NCBI GenBank assembly: GCA_038232055.1
Contig: JBBSIN010000004.1
Location: 3,682-67,681, forward strand
Reading direction: 5' to 3'
Origin: JBBSIN01 sp038232055
GTDB taxonomy: Bacteria > Actinomycetota > Actinomycetes > JADGOV01
DNA length: 64,000 nt
In this document: piece by piece, positions 25,740-33,992 of the stretch
How the letters are laid out: each line of letters starts with the position of its first letter
Numbering within the stretch: the stretch's first letter is position 1
The notes under the pieces: generated by a model
Told to the model about the DNA's origin: nothing
Seen by the model: only the letters and a program-made list of their open reading frames with translations
Database searches by the model: none
Program-made: the position numbers and the translations under genes

Positions 25740-26373
25740 CGACCACGAGCTCATCCGTAATGGCCTCCGGGCCGCGTTCCAGCGTGACGGCGGGTGCCGG
25801 GTCGTCGGCGAAGCCGGCACCCTGGCGGCCGCGGTCGCCCTCACCGCGAGGCTGCGCCCCGACGTCGTCGTGATGGACGTCAACCTGCCGGACGGCAGCG
25901 GCATCGAGACCGGTCGCGACCTGCGCCGGCGCTATCCGACGCTCGGCATCGTCATCCTCACCATGTACTCCGGCGACAAGCAGCTTTTCGGGGCGTTGGA
26001 AGCCGCCGCGTCGGCGTTCGTCGCCAAGGACGCGCCAGCGGCCGACGTCGTGACCGCGACGAAGCATGCCGCGACGTCGCCCACCGCATTCACCGCCGCC
26101 GACCTCGCCGGTGCGATGCGGCGCCGGCTGGCGCCCACGGGCCGGCAGCTGTCCAGACGTGAGCGGGAGGTGCTCGACCTGCTCGCTGAAGGACTGGGAG
26201 TGGCGGCCATCGCACGACGGCTGTTCATCAGCGAGTCCACCGCGAAGACGCACGTCTCCAAGCTCTACGACAAGCTCGGCGCCAGCAACCGGGCGCAGGC
26301 ACTGATGGGCGCGATGCGCCTCGGCCTCGTGGGGGCTGCGGCCGGGCCCGACCAGCGCTACGGCAGCGCCTGA
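25702..26373 (+). CDS. NarL/FixJ-family response regulator
   Basis: A 223-residue regulator. The receiver domain keeps Asp13/Asp14, phospho-acceptor Asp59 (VVVMDVNLPDGSG), Thr87 and Lys109. The C-terminal LuxR-type helix-turn-helix reads LSRREREVLDLLAEG and FISESTAKTHVSKLYDKLG. Start ATG 25702 has a GGGAGAAG ribosome-binding site and lies inside the end of the kinase gene. The last 16 bases overlap the tail of the convergent pimB gene. Targets unknown. Confidence 0.92.
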   Translation: MPTKEPTSVLLVDDHELIRNGLRAAFQRDGGCRVVGEAGTLAAAVALTARLRPDVVVMDVNLPDGSGIETGRDLRRRYPTLGIVILTMYSGDKQLFGALEAAASAFVAKDAPAADVVTATKHAATSPTAFTAADLAGAMRRRLAPTGRQLSRREREVLDLLAEGLGVAAIARRLFISESTAKTHVSKLYDKLGASNRAQALMGAMRLGLVGAAAGPDQRYGSA

Positions 26374-27497
26374 CGCTCCCCAGCCAACAGCTCGCGCAAC
26401 CGCGCCGCGAGCACGTCCCAGCGCCACTCGCGCTCGACCCAGTCGCGTCCGGCGGCTCCCATGGCGGCGCTGCGTTGCGGGTCCGCGAGCAGCCCGCCCA
26501 CCGCGTCGGCGACTTCTACGGTGTCGTGCCCGTCGACGACCAGCCCGGTCCGGCCGTCGAGCACCGCGTCCGGCGCTCCGCCGGAGCGCCCCGCGACGAC
26601 CGGCAAACCCGTCGCCGACGCCTCGAGGTAGACGATGCCGAGTCCCTCCACGTCCAGCCCGCCGCGACGGGTTCGGCACGGCATCGCGAAGACGTCGCCC
26701 GCCGCGTAGTACGCCGGTAGCCCGTCCCACGGCACGGAACCGGTGAGCGTGACGTCCGCGGCGACGCCGACTTCGGCCACGACGCGACGGAGGCGGGCGG
26801 CGTCCGGTCCGCCTCCGACAACCAGAAGCGCGGCATCCGGCACCCGCCGCTGGATCCTCGGCAGCGCCCTGACGAGCACGTCCTGTCCCTTGCGCGGCAC
26901 GAGCCGCGACACGCAGACGATGACGGGTCGCCCGGTCAGCCGGTAGCGGCGCCGTACGTCGGAGCCGTCGACGTCCGGCGAGAAGGCCCTCGTGTCGACG
27001 CCGGGCGGAAGCCGGACCAGTCGCTGGGCGGCGGCACCCAGGGCGGCGGCGATCCGGCGTCTGGTGTAGTCGCCGAGGTAGGTCAACGTGTCGACCTCGC
27101 TGCCGATGCGGGCAAGCATCGAGCGGGCCACCGGAATCGACGCCCAGCCGGCCTCGTGCCCGTGCGTGGAGGCGACCACCCGCTCGATGCCGGCTCGGCG
27201 AAGGCCGCCGGCCAGCAACCCAAGCGGCGCGGCGGCCCCGAACCAGACCGCCGAGCAGGCTTCGGCGACCGCGATCTGCCGGGCTCGCCGCAGGACCGCG
27301 GGCACCGGGAGCATCAACCGGGCGGGGTGACGGATCACCGGGAACGGCTGCTCGGCGTCGTACGCCGCCGCACCCGGCCACGACGACGCGTAGACGACGA
27401 TCTCGCCGTCGGGCTGGCGCGTTGCCAAGGAGCGCACGAACGCCTGAATGCCCCCCGGCCGTGGCGGGAAGTCGTTGGTGACCACGAGGGTGCGCAC
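26358..27497 (-). CDS. pimB: GT4 mannosyltransferase, PimB'-like
   Basis: A 379-residue GT-B glycosyltransferase of family 4. It begins VRTLVVTNDFPPRPGGIQAF, the wording of PimB' enzymes. PimB' adds the second mannose to phosphatidylinositol mannoside on the cytoplasmic face of the membrane. The donor-binding region includes SRLVPRKGQDVL and EGLGIVYLEASATGLPVV. GTG 27497 fits the first beta strand. The neighbours (fadD15 before, NlpC/P60 after) match Rv2188c. Related GT4 enzymes with other acceptors cannot be fully excluded. Confidence 0.87.
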   Translation of the reverse strand: MRTLVVTNDFPPRPGGIQAFVRSLATRQPDGEIVVYASSWPGAAAYDAEQPFPVIRHPARLMLPVPAVLRRARQIAVAEACSAVWFGAAAPLGLLAGGLRRAGIERVVASTHGHEAGWASIPVARSMLARIGSEVDTLTYLGDYTRRRIAAALGAAAQRLVRLPPGVDTRAFSPDVDGSDVRRRYRLTGRPVIVCVSRLVPRKGQDVLVRALPRIQRRVPDAALLVVGGGPDAARLRRVVAEVGVAADVTLTGSVPWDGLPAYYAAGDVFAMPCRTRRGGLDVEGLGIVYLEASATGLPVVAGRSGGAPDAVLDGRTGLVVDGHDTVEVADAVGGLLADPQRSAAMGAAGRDWVEREWRWDVLAARLRELLAGERQALP

Positions 27498-27501
27498 ACC
27501 T

Positions 27502-28794
27502 TCAGCCCGCCGGCGGCGGCACCGGGACGCCGTGCTGACGCGCCCAGTCGCGGGCGAGCGCAATGCGCTCCGGTGAGGTGGGGTGGTCGGAGAAGAGTCC
27601 GTAAACCAGCGGGTTCGGGTCCAGGTCCGACAGGTTCGTCTTGGCCAGCCGCACCTCGGAGGCGACGAAGGAGACTGGGTCGCGGGTGAGGTCGAGCGAG
27701 TGCACGTCGGCCCGTGCCTCGATCCGCCGCGTCACGAGGTTCTGGGCCGGCATGACCAGAAACGTGATCAGGGCCGACAGGAACAGCAGCAGGGCCACGG
27801 ACCGTGGGTCGCCGGCCGAGGTGGCGCCGGTGCGACGCAACAGCGGCGGCCAGCTCATCGCCAGGAAGATCAGGCAGACGCCGGCGGCCATCGCGAACGC
27901 ACCCTCGATGGTCCCGTGCAGCACGTCGTTGCGCTTGGCGTGGCCGAGCTCGTGCGCGACGACGAGCCGCACCTCGTCTGGTGAGGCGCGTAGCAGCGTG
28001 TCGTAGACGACGATCCGCCTGGTGCGCCCATACCCGGAGACGTAGGCGTTGAGGGCCGTCGTCCGTCGGGAGGCGTCGGCGACCAGGACGTCGTCGACGC
28101 GCACGCCGTCACGTCGAGCCAGGTCGAGCAGCGAGGTGCGCAGGTCACCAGCCGGAAGTGGGGTGAACCGGTTGAATACCGGCTCGACGACGACGGGGAA
28201 CAGAAAGGACGCGACCAGGACGAGTACGGCGCCGCCCAGCGCGACCGGGAGCCACCAGTGCCGCGGAAACCCCCGGGCGAGGAGATAAAAGCCGAGGATC
28301 ACCACCGGAAGCAGCACGGCGGCGATCGCGAGACCTCTGGCTTGGTCGCCGAGCCAGCTCAGCCAGGTCTGCGTCGAAAGACCGTACCGGCGCAGGACGA
28401 CCTCAGCCCACACGTCGAAGGGTAATGCGAGAAGGCGGCCGAGCACGGACACCGCCAGGCCGCCGATGACGGCCTGAGCCACCCAGCCGCCGCCCAGCGG
28501 TCGGCCGGCGGCATGGACGAGCCGACCGCCGACCGGGGTCAGCGCCAGGGCGCCCGCGACTGCGAGGCCGACGGCCAGCGACGCGTAGGCCGGCGGTCGT
28601 ACGGCGCGGTGGAATGCATCCTCCCGGGCGAGGTCGTGGGCGGCGAAGTCGGCCTGCGGGTCGACGGCGACGCGGCCGCCGGGAACCCGGCCGGGCAACG
28701 GCGACCACGGGGTCGACCAGAGGATGAGCGCGAGTAGCGCGCCGCCGAGGATCAGCAGTCCGGTGAGCGCGGCCCAGCGCGCGGCAGCCGGCAT
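27502..28794 (-). CDS. M48-family membrane zinc protease (CAAX-protease-1 type)
   Basis: A roughly 430-residue integral membrane metalloprotease resembling Ste24. Several transmembrane helices precede and follow the zinc site (VVAHELGHAKRND), and the third ligand Glu lies in RRIEARADVHSLDL. Proteins of this kind degrade or trim membrane-associated substrates. ATG 28794 has a GGGGTGA element 11 bases upstream; GTG 28803 is the alternative. It follows the peptidase-MA-like gene by a few bases, so both are likely co-expressed. Confidence 0.87.
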   Translation of the reverse strand: MPAAARWAALTGLLILGGALLALILWSTPWSPLPGRVPGGRVAVDPQADFAAHDLAREDAFHRAVRPPAYASLAVGLAVAGALALTPVGGRLVHAAGRPLGGGWVAQAVIGGLAVSVLGRLLALPFDVWAEVVLRRYGLSTQTWLSWLGDQARGLAIAAVLLPVVILGFYLLARGFPRHWWLPVALGGAVLVLVASFLFPVVVEPVFNRFTPLPAGDLRTSLLDLARRDGVRVDDVLVADASRRTTALNAYVSGYGRTRRIVVYDTLLRASPDEVRLVVAHELGHAKRNDVLHGTIEGAFAMAAGVCLIFLAMSWPPLLRRTGATSAGDPRSVALLLFLSALITFLVMPAQNLVTRRIEARADVHSLDLTRDPVSFVASEVRLAKTNLSDLDPNPLVYGLFSDHPTSPERIALARDWARQHGVPVPPPAG

Positions 28795-28805
28795 GCTCGA
28801 CACAC

Positions 28806-30152
28806 TCACCCCAGCTCGCTGCGGAGGTAGGAGCGCCACGCTGCCTCGAACGACGCGGGAGTGCTGTCCAGCACCGTTCGCAGCGCGGTCGCCAGCCGTA
28901 CGTCGGCGTCGGTTGCGGACGCGGCGGCCACCGTGCGGTAGAAGCGGAGCAGTCCGGCCTCTCCGGCCCGCCGCGCGATGAGACGGCAGGCGAGCCAGGC
29001 ACCCTCGTACGCCTGCGGCAGTCGGCGGCTGGTGCCACTGAAGTCGGCGTCCGTCGGCAACGTGACGGGCAGCCGGCCACTGTCGACGTCCTCCTTGAGC
29101 TCGTGCGCAGAGACGGCCGTCGGGATGCCGCTCGACGCGTACGCCACGTAGTCGGCGAACCCCTCGACCAGCCAAGTCGGAGCATGCGAGGTGGTGGTGG
29201 AGCGCGTCGCGACGTGTGTCATCTCGTGGGTCACGACGATCCGTCGACCGAGCGGCCCGAGCTGCGCCACGTTGCGCGGGTTGACGACGATCCGGTTGGC
29301 CGCCGCCGGAACGAGCCCGCGACCGTCGGTCACGTCGGCGGTCGCCACCGCGGCGATGCGGGAGAGGGAGGCCGACGGTCGGTCGAGGATGCGGGCGAGC
29401 TCTGTTTGGCTGGCCGGCACGACGATGACGACGCGCTGTGGCCACCCCGTCCCCCACACGTCGGTGACCCGAGGCACGTCGCGGTCGGCCTCGGCGGACA
29501 GCCGCCGGAGAAGTTCCTTGTCGGTCGGATGGCCGAGGACGAGGCTGCGGCGGCCCTGCACCGTCACAACCGGACCGAAGTCCCAGATTTCGCGGACAGT
29601 GTGCACGTTCGCCCGTTCGAAATCCGAGTCGGAGCCGAGAAACCAGCTCTTGCCGTGACGCACGAACGTGAGGTACTGCCGGGTCGTCCCCGGGCGATCG
29701 TCGTAGCCGGCCAGCCGATAGTGAAGGACAACGACGGACGGTGAGTACGTCTCCGCACCGCTGTACCGGTCGGGACTCGGCACCCGCCGCGCCGGGCCGG
29801 CAAAGTCAGCTTCGTAGGACCAGACGGCGAAGGGTACGGACGCGAGCGCATCGAAGAGCCGGCCCTGGGCGGCCCGGAAGGCGGACTGGCCGGCGTCGAC
29901 GGTGGCGATGAACCCGGCCCGGTCCCGATCGCGGACCGCCGCGGCGCGCCGCTCGAGCAGGGCCTCGACCGCCGCCATCCGCGCGTCGCCGTCGGCTCGG
30001 GGCGGCACCGGCCGGGCGTGTGGGACGACCGCCGTCCCGCCGGCTGACACGACTGGCTCCTGGTAACGCAGTGTAATAACCGTGCCGCCGAATACCAGCG
30101 CGAATGCCGCGATCGCACCGACCAGCAGCCGGCGACCGCGGGGTTCCGTCAC
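28806..30152 (-). CDS. exported peptidase-MA-like (gluzincin) protein
   Basis: A 448-residue protein with an N-terminal hydrophobic helix (about residues 9-28) that anchors or exports it. The zinc-binding HExxH is present as VVTHEMTHVATR, followed 17 residues later by WLVEGFADYVAY. That pattern fits the peptidase MA superfamily. The middle domain (residues 50-200) looks like a SnoaL/NTF2-type fold preceding the protease. Substrate unknown; it probably acts outside the membrane, alongside the co-transcribed M48 protease. Confidence 0.75.
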   Translation of the reverse strand: MTEPRGRRLLVGAIAAFALVFGGTVITLRYQEPVVSAGGTAVVPHARPVPPRADGDARMAAVEALLERRAAAVRDRDRAGFIATVDAGQSAFRAAQGRLFDALASVPFAVWSYEADFAGPARRVPSPDRYSGAETYSPSVVVLHYRLAGYDDRPGTTRQYLTFVRHGKSWFLGSDSDFERANVHTVREIWDFGPVVTVQGRRSLVLGHPTDKELLRRLSAEADRDVPRVTDVWGTGWPQRVVIVVPASQTELARILDRPSASLSRIAAVATADVTDGRGLVPAAANRIVVNPRNVAQLGPLGRRIVVTHEMTHVATRSTTTSHAPTWLVEGFADYVAYASSGIPTAVSAHELKEDVDSGRLPVTLPTDADFSGTSRRLPQAYEGAWLACRLIARRAGEAGLLRFYRTVAAASATDADVRLATALRTVLDSTPASFEAAWRSYLRSELG

Positions 30153-30216
30153 TGCAGCCGCGCGGACGCCGTCACAGTCGGAGTGTACGGGCGCGCCGCT
30201 GGTGCGACACCGCACT

Positions 30217-31278
30217 TCAGCCGGGGCGGACCGCCCCGACGAGCCCGGTCGACAACACCGGACGGATCTTCACCACGTCGCCGGTGTGCGGTGCGTCGAT
30301 CATGTTGCCGCCGCCGATGTAGAGCCCGACGTGGTGGATCGGGCTGCCGAAGAAGACCAGGTCACCGGGCTGCATTCGGCTGGTCGAGATGCGGCGGCCG
30401 CTCGCGTACTGTGCGCGGGAGGACTGCGGCATTCCGACGCCGGCGGCACCCCAGGCCCGCATCGTGAGCCCGGAGCAGTCGTAGGAGCCGGGACCGGCGG
30501 CGCCCCAGCGGTAGGGCTTGCCGATCTGGGCATAGGCGAAACGGATCGCCGTGGCGGCGCGTCCGGCGGCGGGGATGCTCCACAGCGGCATCGCCACGCC
30601 CCGGGTGCCCAGCACGGAGGCCCTTCCCCTCGCCGTCAGCCGGCTCAGGAGCTGCTGCTGCTGACGGAGGGATCGCTCGATGGACCCCCGACGCTTCGCG
30701 ATGCGGTCCTGAATGTGGCGGCGCTGGACCACCTCGGCGGCGGCGTCGCGGTGCGCGGCGGCCAGGCCGACAGTGGCGTCGCGGAACTCGGCGATGTGGA
30801 CCTGACGCTCATGGGCTACCGCCTCCAGGGACGACGCCTGGTCCAGGAACTGTTCCGGCGTGTCGGTCCCGAGCAGGCTGGCGACCGTGCCAGCGCTTCC
30901 GCTTCGGTACGCCGCCGCGGCGAGCTGTCCGAGCTCCCTTCGTAGCGCCTCAGTACGCGACTCCTGTACGGAAACCGCCTGCTCGAGGGCCGCTGACCGC
31001 TCGGTGGCGGCCGCGAGCGCGACCGTCGACTCGTTGTAGCTCTCGACCAGCTGCTCGACCTGAGCCTGCAGCAGATGGACCTGTGCGGCGATGCGCTCCG
31101 GCGTCGGCGCGGGGGCGGCAGAGGCGACGCCGACGGCGGGAACCGCGACGACGGCCGCGGTCAGACCGAAGAAGCTGAGGCCGGCGACCAGGAGAAGCGC
31201 GACGGCACGGGCTCGTGGACCTAACCGGGCGGGATCCATGGAGCGTGCGGAACTTAGGGAACGCAATGGCGTCGCCAC
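30217..31278 (-). CDS. secreted NlpC/P60 peptidoglycan endopeptidase (RipA/Rv2190c type)
   Basis: A 353-residue cell-wall hydrolase. The signal peptide (hydrophobic core about residues 25-50, AAPAP cleavage region) is followed by a long coiled coil (about 60-210) and a C-terminal NlpC/P60 domain. The domain has catalytic Cys (YDCSGLTMRAWG) and His (IHHVGLYIGGG). It would cut stem peptides during growth or separation. GTG 31278 is favoured because a GAAGGAG element lies upstream; ATG 31239 lacks one. Expression is probably set by the c-di-AMP riboswitch directly upstream, a pairing known in actinobacteria. Confidence 0.9.
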   Translation of the reverse strand: MATPLRSLSSARSMDPARLGPRARAVALLLVAGLSFFGLTAAVVAVPAVGVASAAPAPTPERIAAQVHLLQAQVEQLVESYNESTVALAAATERSAALEQAVSVQESRTEALRRELGQLAAAAYRSGSAGTVASLLGTDTPEQFLDQASSLEAVAHERQVHIAEFRDATVGLAAAHRDAAAEVVQRRHIQDRIAKRRGSIERSLRQQQQLLSRLTARGRASVLGTRGVAMPLWSIPAAGRAATAIRFAYAQIGKPYRWGAAGPGSYDCSGLTMRAWGAAGVGMPQSSRAQYASGRRISTSRMQPGDLVFFGSPIHHVGLYIGGGNMIDAPHTGDVVKIRPVLSTGLVGAVRPG

Positions 31279-31299
31279 GAAGGCGGTACTCCTTCTTCC

Positions 31300-31445
31300 T
31301 CGCCCGCCTACCAGGTCAGCTGACGGGTTCGGGCGGGAAGAGCGCCCTACGACGCGCCGCTACGGCGCATCGATTCACCCCGGTAACGTGGGTCCCCGGC
31401 TCCACCGGCCGCTTCGGGCCGGTCGGACTCGGCGGTAGCTCGGCC
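31300..31445 (-). ncRNA. c-di-AMP riboswitch (ydaO/yuaA type)
   Basis: Read on the minus strand, the leader of the NlpC/P60 gene contains the conserved blocks of this riboswitch in order: GGAGCCGGGGACCCACG, then GGGGTGAATCG. A variable stem with GTAGGGC follows, then CCCGAACCCGTCAGCTGACC and GGTAGGCGG close to the ribosome-binding site. In actinobacteria this class controls wall hydrolases such as rpfA and NlpC/P60 genes, and binding c-di-AMP normally turns expression off. Ends are approximate, placed from the outer conserved blocks. Confidence 0.92.
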
Positions 31446-31581
31446 GTCGCCACTCCTTGCGAGTGGCTGTCGAAACGGCCGCATCGCCGGAAAGGCTACG
31501 CGCGAGCCGTACAGATGAGCGCAAAATGGCCGTTCACAGCCGCTCCACACTCCGTCCACTGCTCACGGGGGGGCGGTCCGG

Positions 31582-31785
31582 TCATCCGGCGGCGGCGTCG
31601 GGCAGCACCAGCCGCAGTGGCGGAATCAGGCCACCGCCGGCGAGGGCGTCGAGGGCGTCGCGTTCGGCCGGGTCGATGGTCACCGCGTCGGGTGGGCCGC
31701 CGAGCAGGACCGACACCACGCAGTCGCCACATGCGGGGCCGCGGACCATGCACCGGTCGCAGTCGATGACCATGTCGGGAGCCAC
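31582..31785 (-). CDS. small cysteine-rich conserved actinobacterial protein
   Basis: A 67-residue protein with four cysteines in an N-terminal cluster (VIDCDRCMVRGPACGDCVV), suggesting a bound metal or Fe-S site. A hydrophobic C-terminal half ends PPLRLVLPD. Small proteins of this wording are recurrent in actinomycete genomes and have no assigned function. GTG 31785 with a GAAGGGA element upstream is used. It lies next to the riboswitch-controlled gene but has its own likely promoter. Confidence 0.7.
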   Translation of the reverse strand: MAPDMVIDCDRCMVRGPACGDCVVSVLLGGPPDAVTIDPAERDALDALAGGGLIPPLRLVLPDAAAG

Positions 31786-31876
31786 GAGCTTGTCCCTTCG
31801 TCGGAGTCGCTGGCGACGCTACGACGGCGGTGCGACAGTTTCCGGCCGGCAGTCCGCTGGTGCCACCACGCGCCGG

Positions 31877-33289
31877 TCAGCCGCGCCCGAGGAGCTTCAG
31901 CAGCGCGGCGGATGGGATCGCTTTCGCGCCGGAGCGACGTACGTCGTCGGCGACCTCGCGGTCCGACGACACGACGACCACGGGTCGTCCGGGAGGCTCC
32001 GCGGCGACCAGCTGCCGGATGCGGTCGTCGGCGATCTCACCGGGCAGGCTGAACAACACGCGCACACCGCGCGGCGACTGCAGCCGCACGCCTTGCACGT
32101 CGGTACCGTCGAAGACCACCGTGACCTCGGCGCCGGTACGCGCAGCCAGCGCGGCGAGGCCGCCGACCAGCCGGCTCCGCTGGGTTTCGAGCGTCAGTCC
32201 GCCGTAGCCCGACTTCGTCACGTTGTAGCCGTCGATGACCAGATGCACCCGCGGCAGCGCCAGCAGCTGCTCGAACACGGCGGGGTCGTCGGCCTCCAGC
32301 CCGCGGGCTGCGGGCATGGCGTCGAACCCGCTCCCGGAAAGCTCGGCTGCGACGGCGTCGGCCGGTCGTTCGGTCGTGGGCGGTAGCGCAAGCTCCCGGC
32401 GAAGGCCCTGTGCGGCGTCGACGACGGTGTCCAGCAGCATCCGGAGCCGGATATCGGCGACGCCGCGGGCGTCGCGGCTGGTCCGCCGCGCCGACTCCAG
32501 CGTCGACTCCGCTTCGGCGAGGCGGCTTCGCAGGCGACGTGCCTCCGCCTCCGCCGCGGACACGGTGGCCGCGGCAGCCGTACGGGCATTCTCGGCGCCG
32601 GACGTCATGGCTGCGGCCTCACGCTCCGCCCGACGGGCGCGCTCCCGCGCATCACCGAGTCGACGACGCAGTTCGGCGGTCTCCGACCGCGTGGCCCCGA
32701 GCTCGGCCCGCAGCCGCTCGACCTCAGCCCGGCTCTGTGCCCGGAGAAGGTCGAGCTGTTCCTGGAGCCGCGCCACCACGGCAGCGCTCGCCGCACGAGC
32801 CGCGGAAGACTCCGCCGCCGCCGCCGCCGCGCTCGCCTCTTGCACGAGCTGCCACCATCCGGGTGGCCGAAGCAGATAAGCCGCGGCGGCCACCTCCTCG
32901 ATCGGTAGCGCCGGCAGAGGTGACCCGGTCTCGAGCGCGGTGACCAGCTCGGGCAGTCCTTCGCGTACGGCGTCGGCGACCGTCGCCCGAAATCCGGGAT
33001 CGCTCTCCAGCGCCAGGGCGATCGGCACCGCGGCCAGCCGCGCCCGCTTGAGCGGGGCAAAGCGCGCGACCCGGCGCAGGGCCGCTGGAACCTCGTCGGG
33101 AGGCAGCGCGCCCAACCGGTCGGCGGCGAGGGCGAGTACGCGCAGTCGCACCGACTCCGGAAGGCGCACCGGTTCGGCCGCGGCCGGGCCTTCGGGCAGC
33201 TCCTCGGACAGCAACTCGTCGGGGGGGAGCTCGCCGGCGTGGAGCTCGTTCGGCAGCGACTCCCCGGGCAGCGACTCGGCCGCCGTCAC
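31877..33289 (-). CDS. coiled-coil protein with C-terminal NYN (YacP-like) RNase domain
   Basis: A 470-residue protein. Residues about 150-280 form a long Ala/Arg/Glu-rich coiled coil. The C-terminal 160 residues are an NYN domain of PIN-like fold, with acidic residues in VHLVIDGYNVTKSGYGG, VTVVFDGTDVQG, IADDRIRQ and VVSSDREVADDVR. Such domains are predicted metal-dependent ribonucleases, related to YacP/Rae1 in Firmicutes. The coiled coil suggests an oligomer or ribosome-bound factor; that is inference. Start GTG 33289. Confidence 0.85.
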   Translation of the reverse strand: MTAAESLPGESLPNELHAGELPPDELLSEELPEGPAAAEPVRLPESVRLRVLALAADRLGALPPDEVPAALRRVARFAPLKRARLAAVPIALALESDPGFRATVADAVREGLPELVTALETGSPLPALPIEEVAAAAYLLRPPGWWQLVQEASAAAAAAESSAARAASAAVVARLQEQLDLLRAQSRAEVERLRAELGATRSETAELRRRLGDARERARRAEREAAAMTSGAENARTAAAATVSAAEAEARRLRSRLAEAESTLESARRTSRDARGVADIRLRMLLDTVVDAAQGLRRELALPPTTERPADAVAAELSGSGFDAMPAARGLEADDPAVFEQLLALPRVHLVIDGYNVTKSGYGGLTLETQRSRLVGGLAALAARTGAEVTVVFDGTDVQGVRLQSPRGVRVLFSLPGEIADDRIRQLVAAEPPGRPVVVVSSDREVADDVRRSGAKAIPSAALLKLLGRG

Positions 33290-33488
33290 GCGGGACCCGC
33301 CAGCGCGCCGCTCGCAACCGGCTCCGAGCCGTCGTTTCGCACTTGCTGCCCCTCCCCCTCAGTGGCCGGCGCTCAGCCGAGAGTAATCATCGACGCCCTC
33401 GCATTGTCACTACACCGGACCTAGGCAGCGCAGCCACCCATAACGGGCAATGTCTCGCAACTCGGTCGTCGGTCGACGGCCGGGGAGG

Positions 33489-33944
33489 TCAGGAGCTCCC
33501 GGAGCCGGGGGCCTTGGTGCAGAATGTGACGAGCGCCTGCTGAGCGTTATCGACGTTTGTTGCCCGTTGGGGTGTGAAGGTGTTGCTGTCGACGCCGATC
33601 CGGAAGAAACCGATGGCGGTGACCAGATTCTGCAGCCGACCGCCGAGTGCCTTGTCGCTCGGCCGCGCAAGTGCGCGCAGCTCCTGCTGCGCCTTGCCGA
33701 TCTCCGGTGCGACGCTCGAGGGCTTCGCGTGGCGATCCCGGACGTCATAGATCAGCCGGCCGACCGACAACACGGCGGGGGCGGCTCGCTGGCAGGTGCC
33801 AGCCGCGAAGCGGGCGGCCGGCGGCTGAGCAGGTCCGCCGGACTTGCTGGACGTGCAGCCGGTCGTCACCGTCGCCGCAATCGCAGCCAGGGCCACGACC
33901 ACGGATGCCAGAAAGGGGCTTCGTCGCTTCCGTCGCTTCCGCAC
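33489..33944 (-). CDS. putative small lipoprotein
   Basis: A 151-residue protein. A basic N-terminus (VRKRRKRRSPFL) is followed by a hydrophobic helix and VTTGCTSSKSGG, close to a lipobox although Thr at the -3 position is not ideal. The mature part is helical with two further cysteines (GTCQRAAP and VTFCTKAP) that may form a disulfide. Start GTG 33944 has a strong GGAGGA element. It is divergent from a TPR lipoprotein gene, 48 bp away. No family recognised. Confidence 0.7.
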   Translation of the reverse strand: MRKRRKRRSPFLASVVVALAAIAATVTTGCTSSKSGGPAQPPAARFAAGTCQRAAPAVLSVGRLIYDVRDRHAKPSSVAPEIGKAQQELRALARPSDKALGGRLQNLVTAIGFFRIGVDSNTFTPQRATNVDNAQQALVTFCTKAPGSGSS

Positions 33945-33992
33945 CTGGAAGGGTCCTCCGATCCGCGGCCGACGGTCGGCGCTTCGATCACA

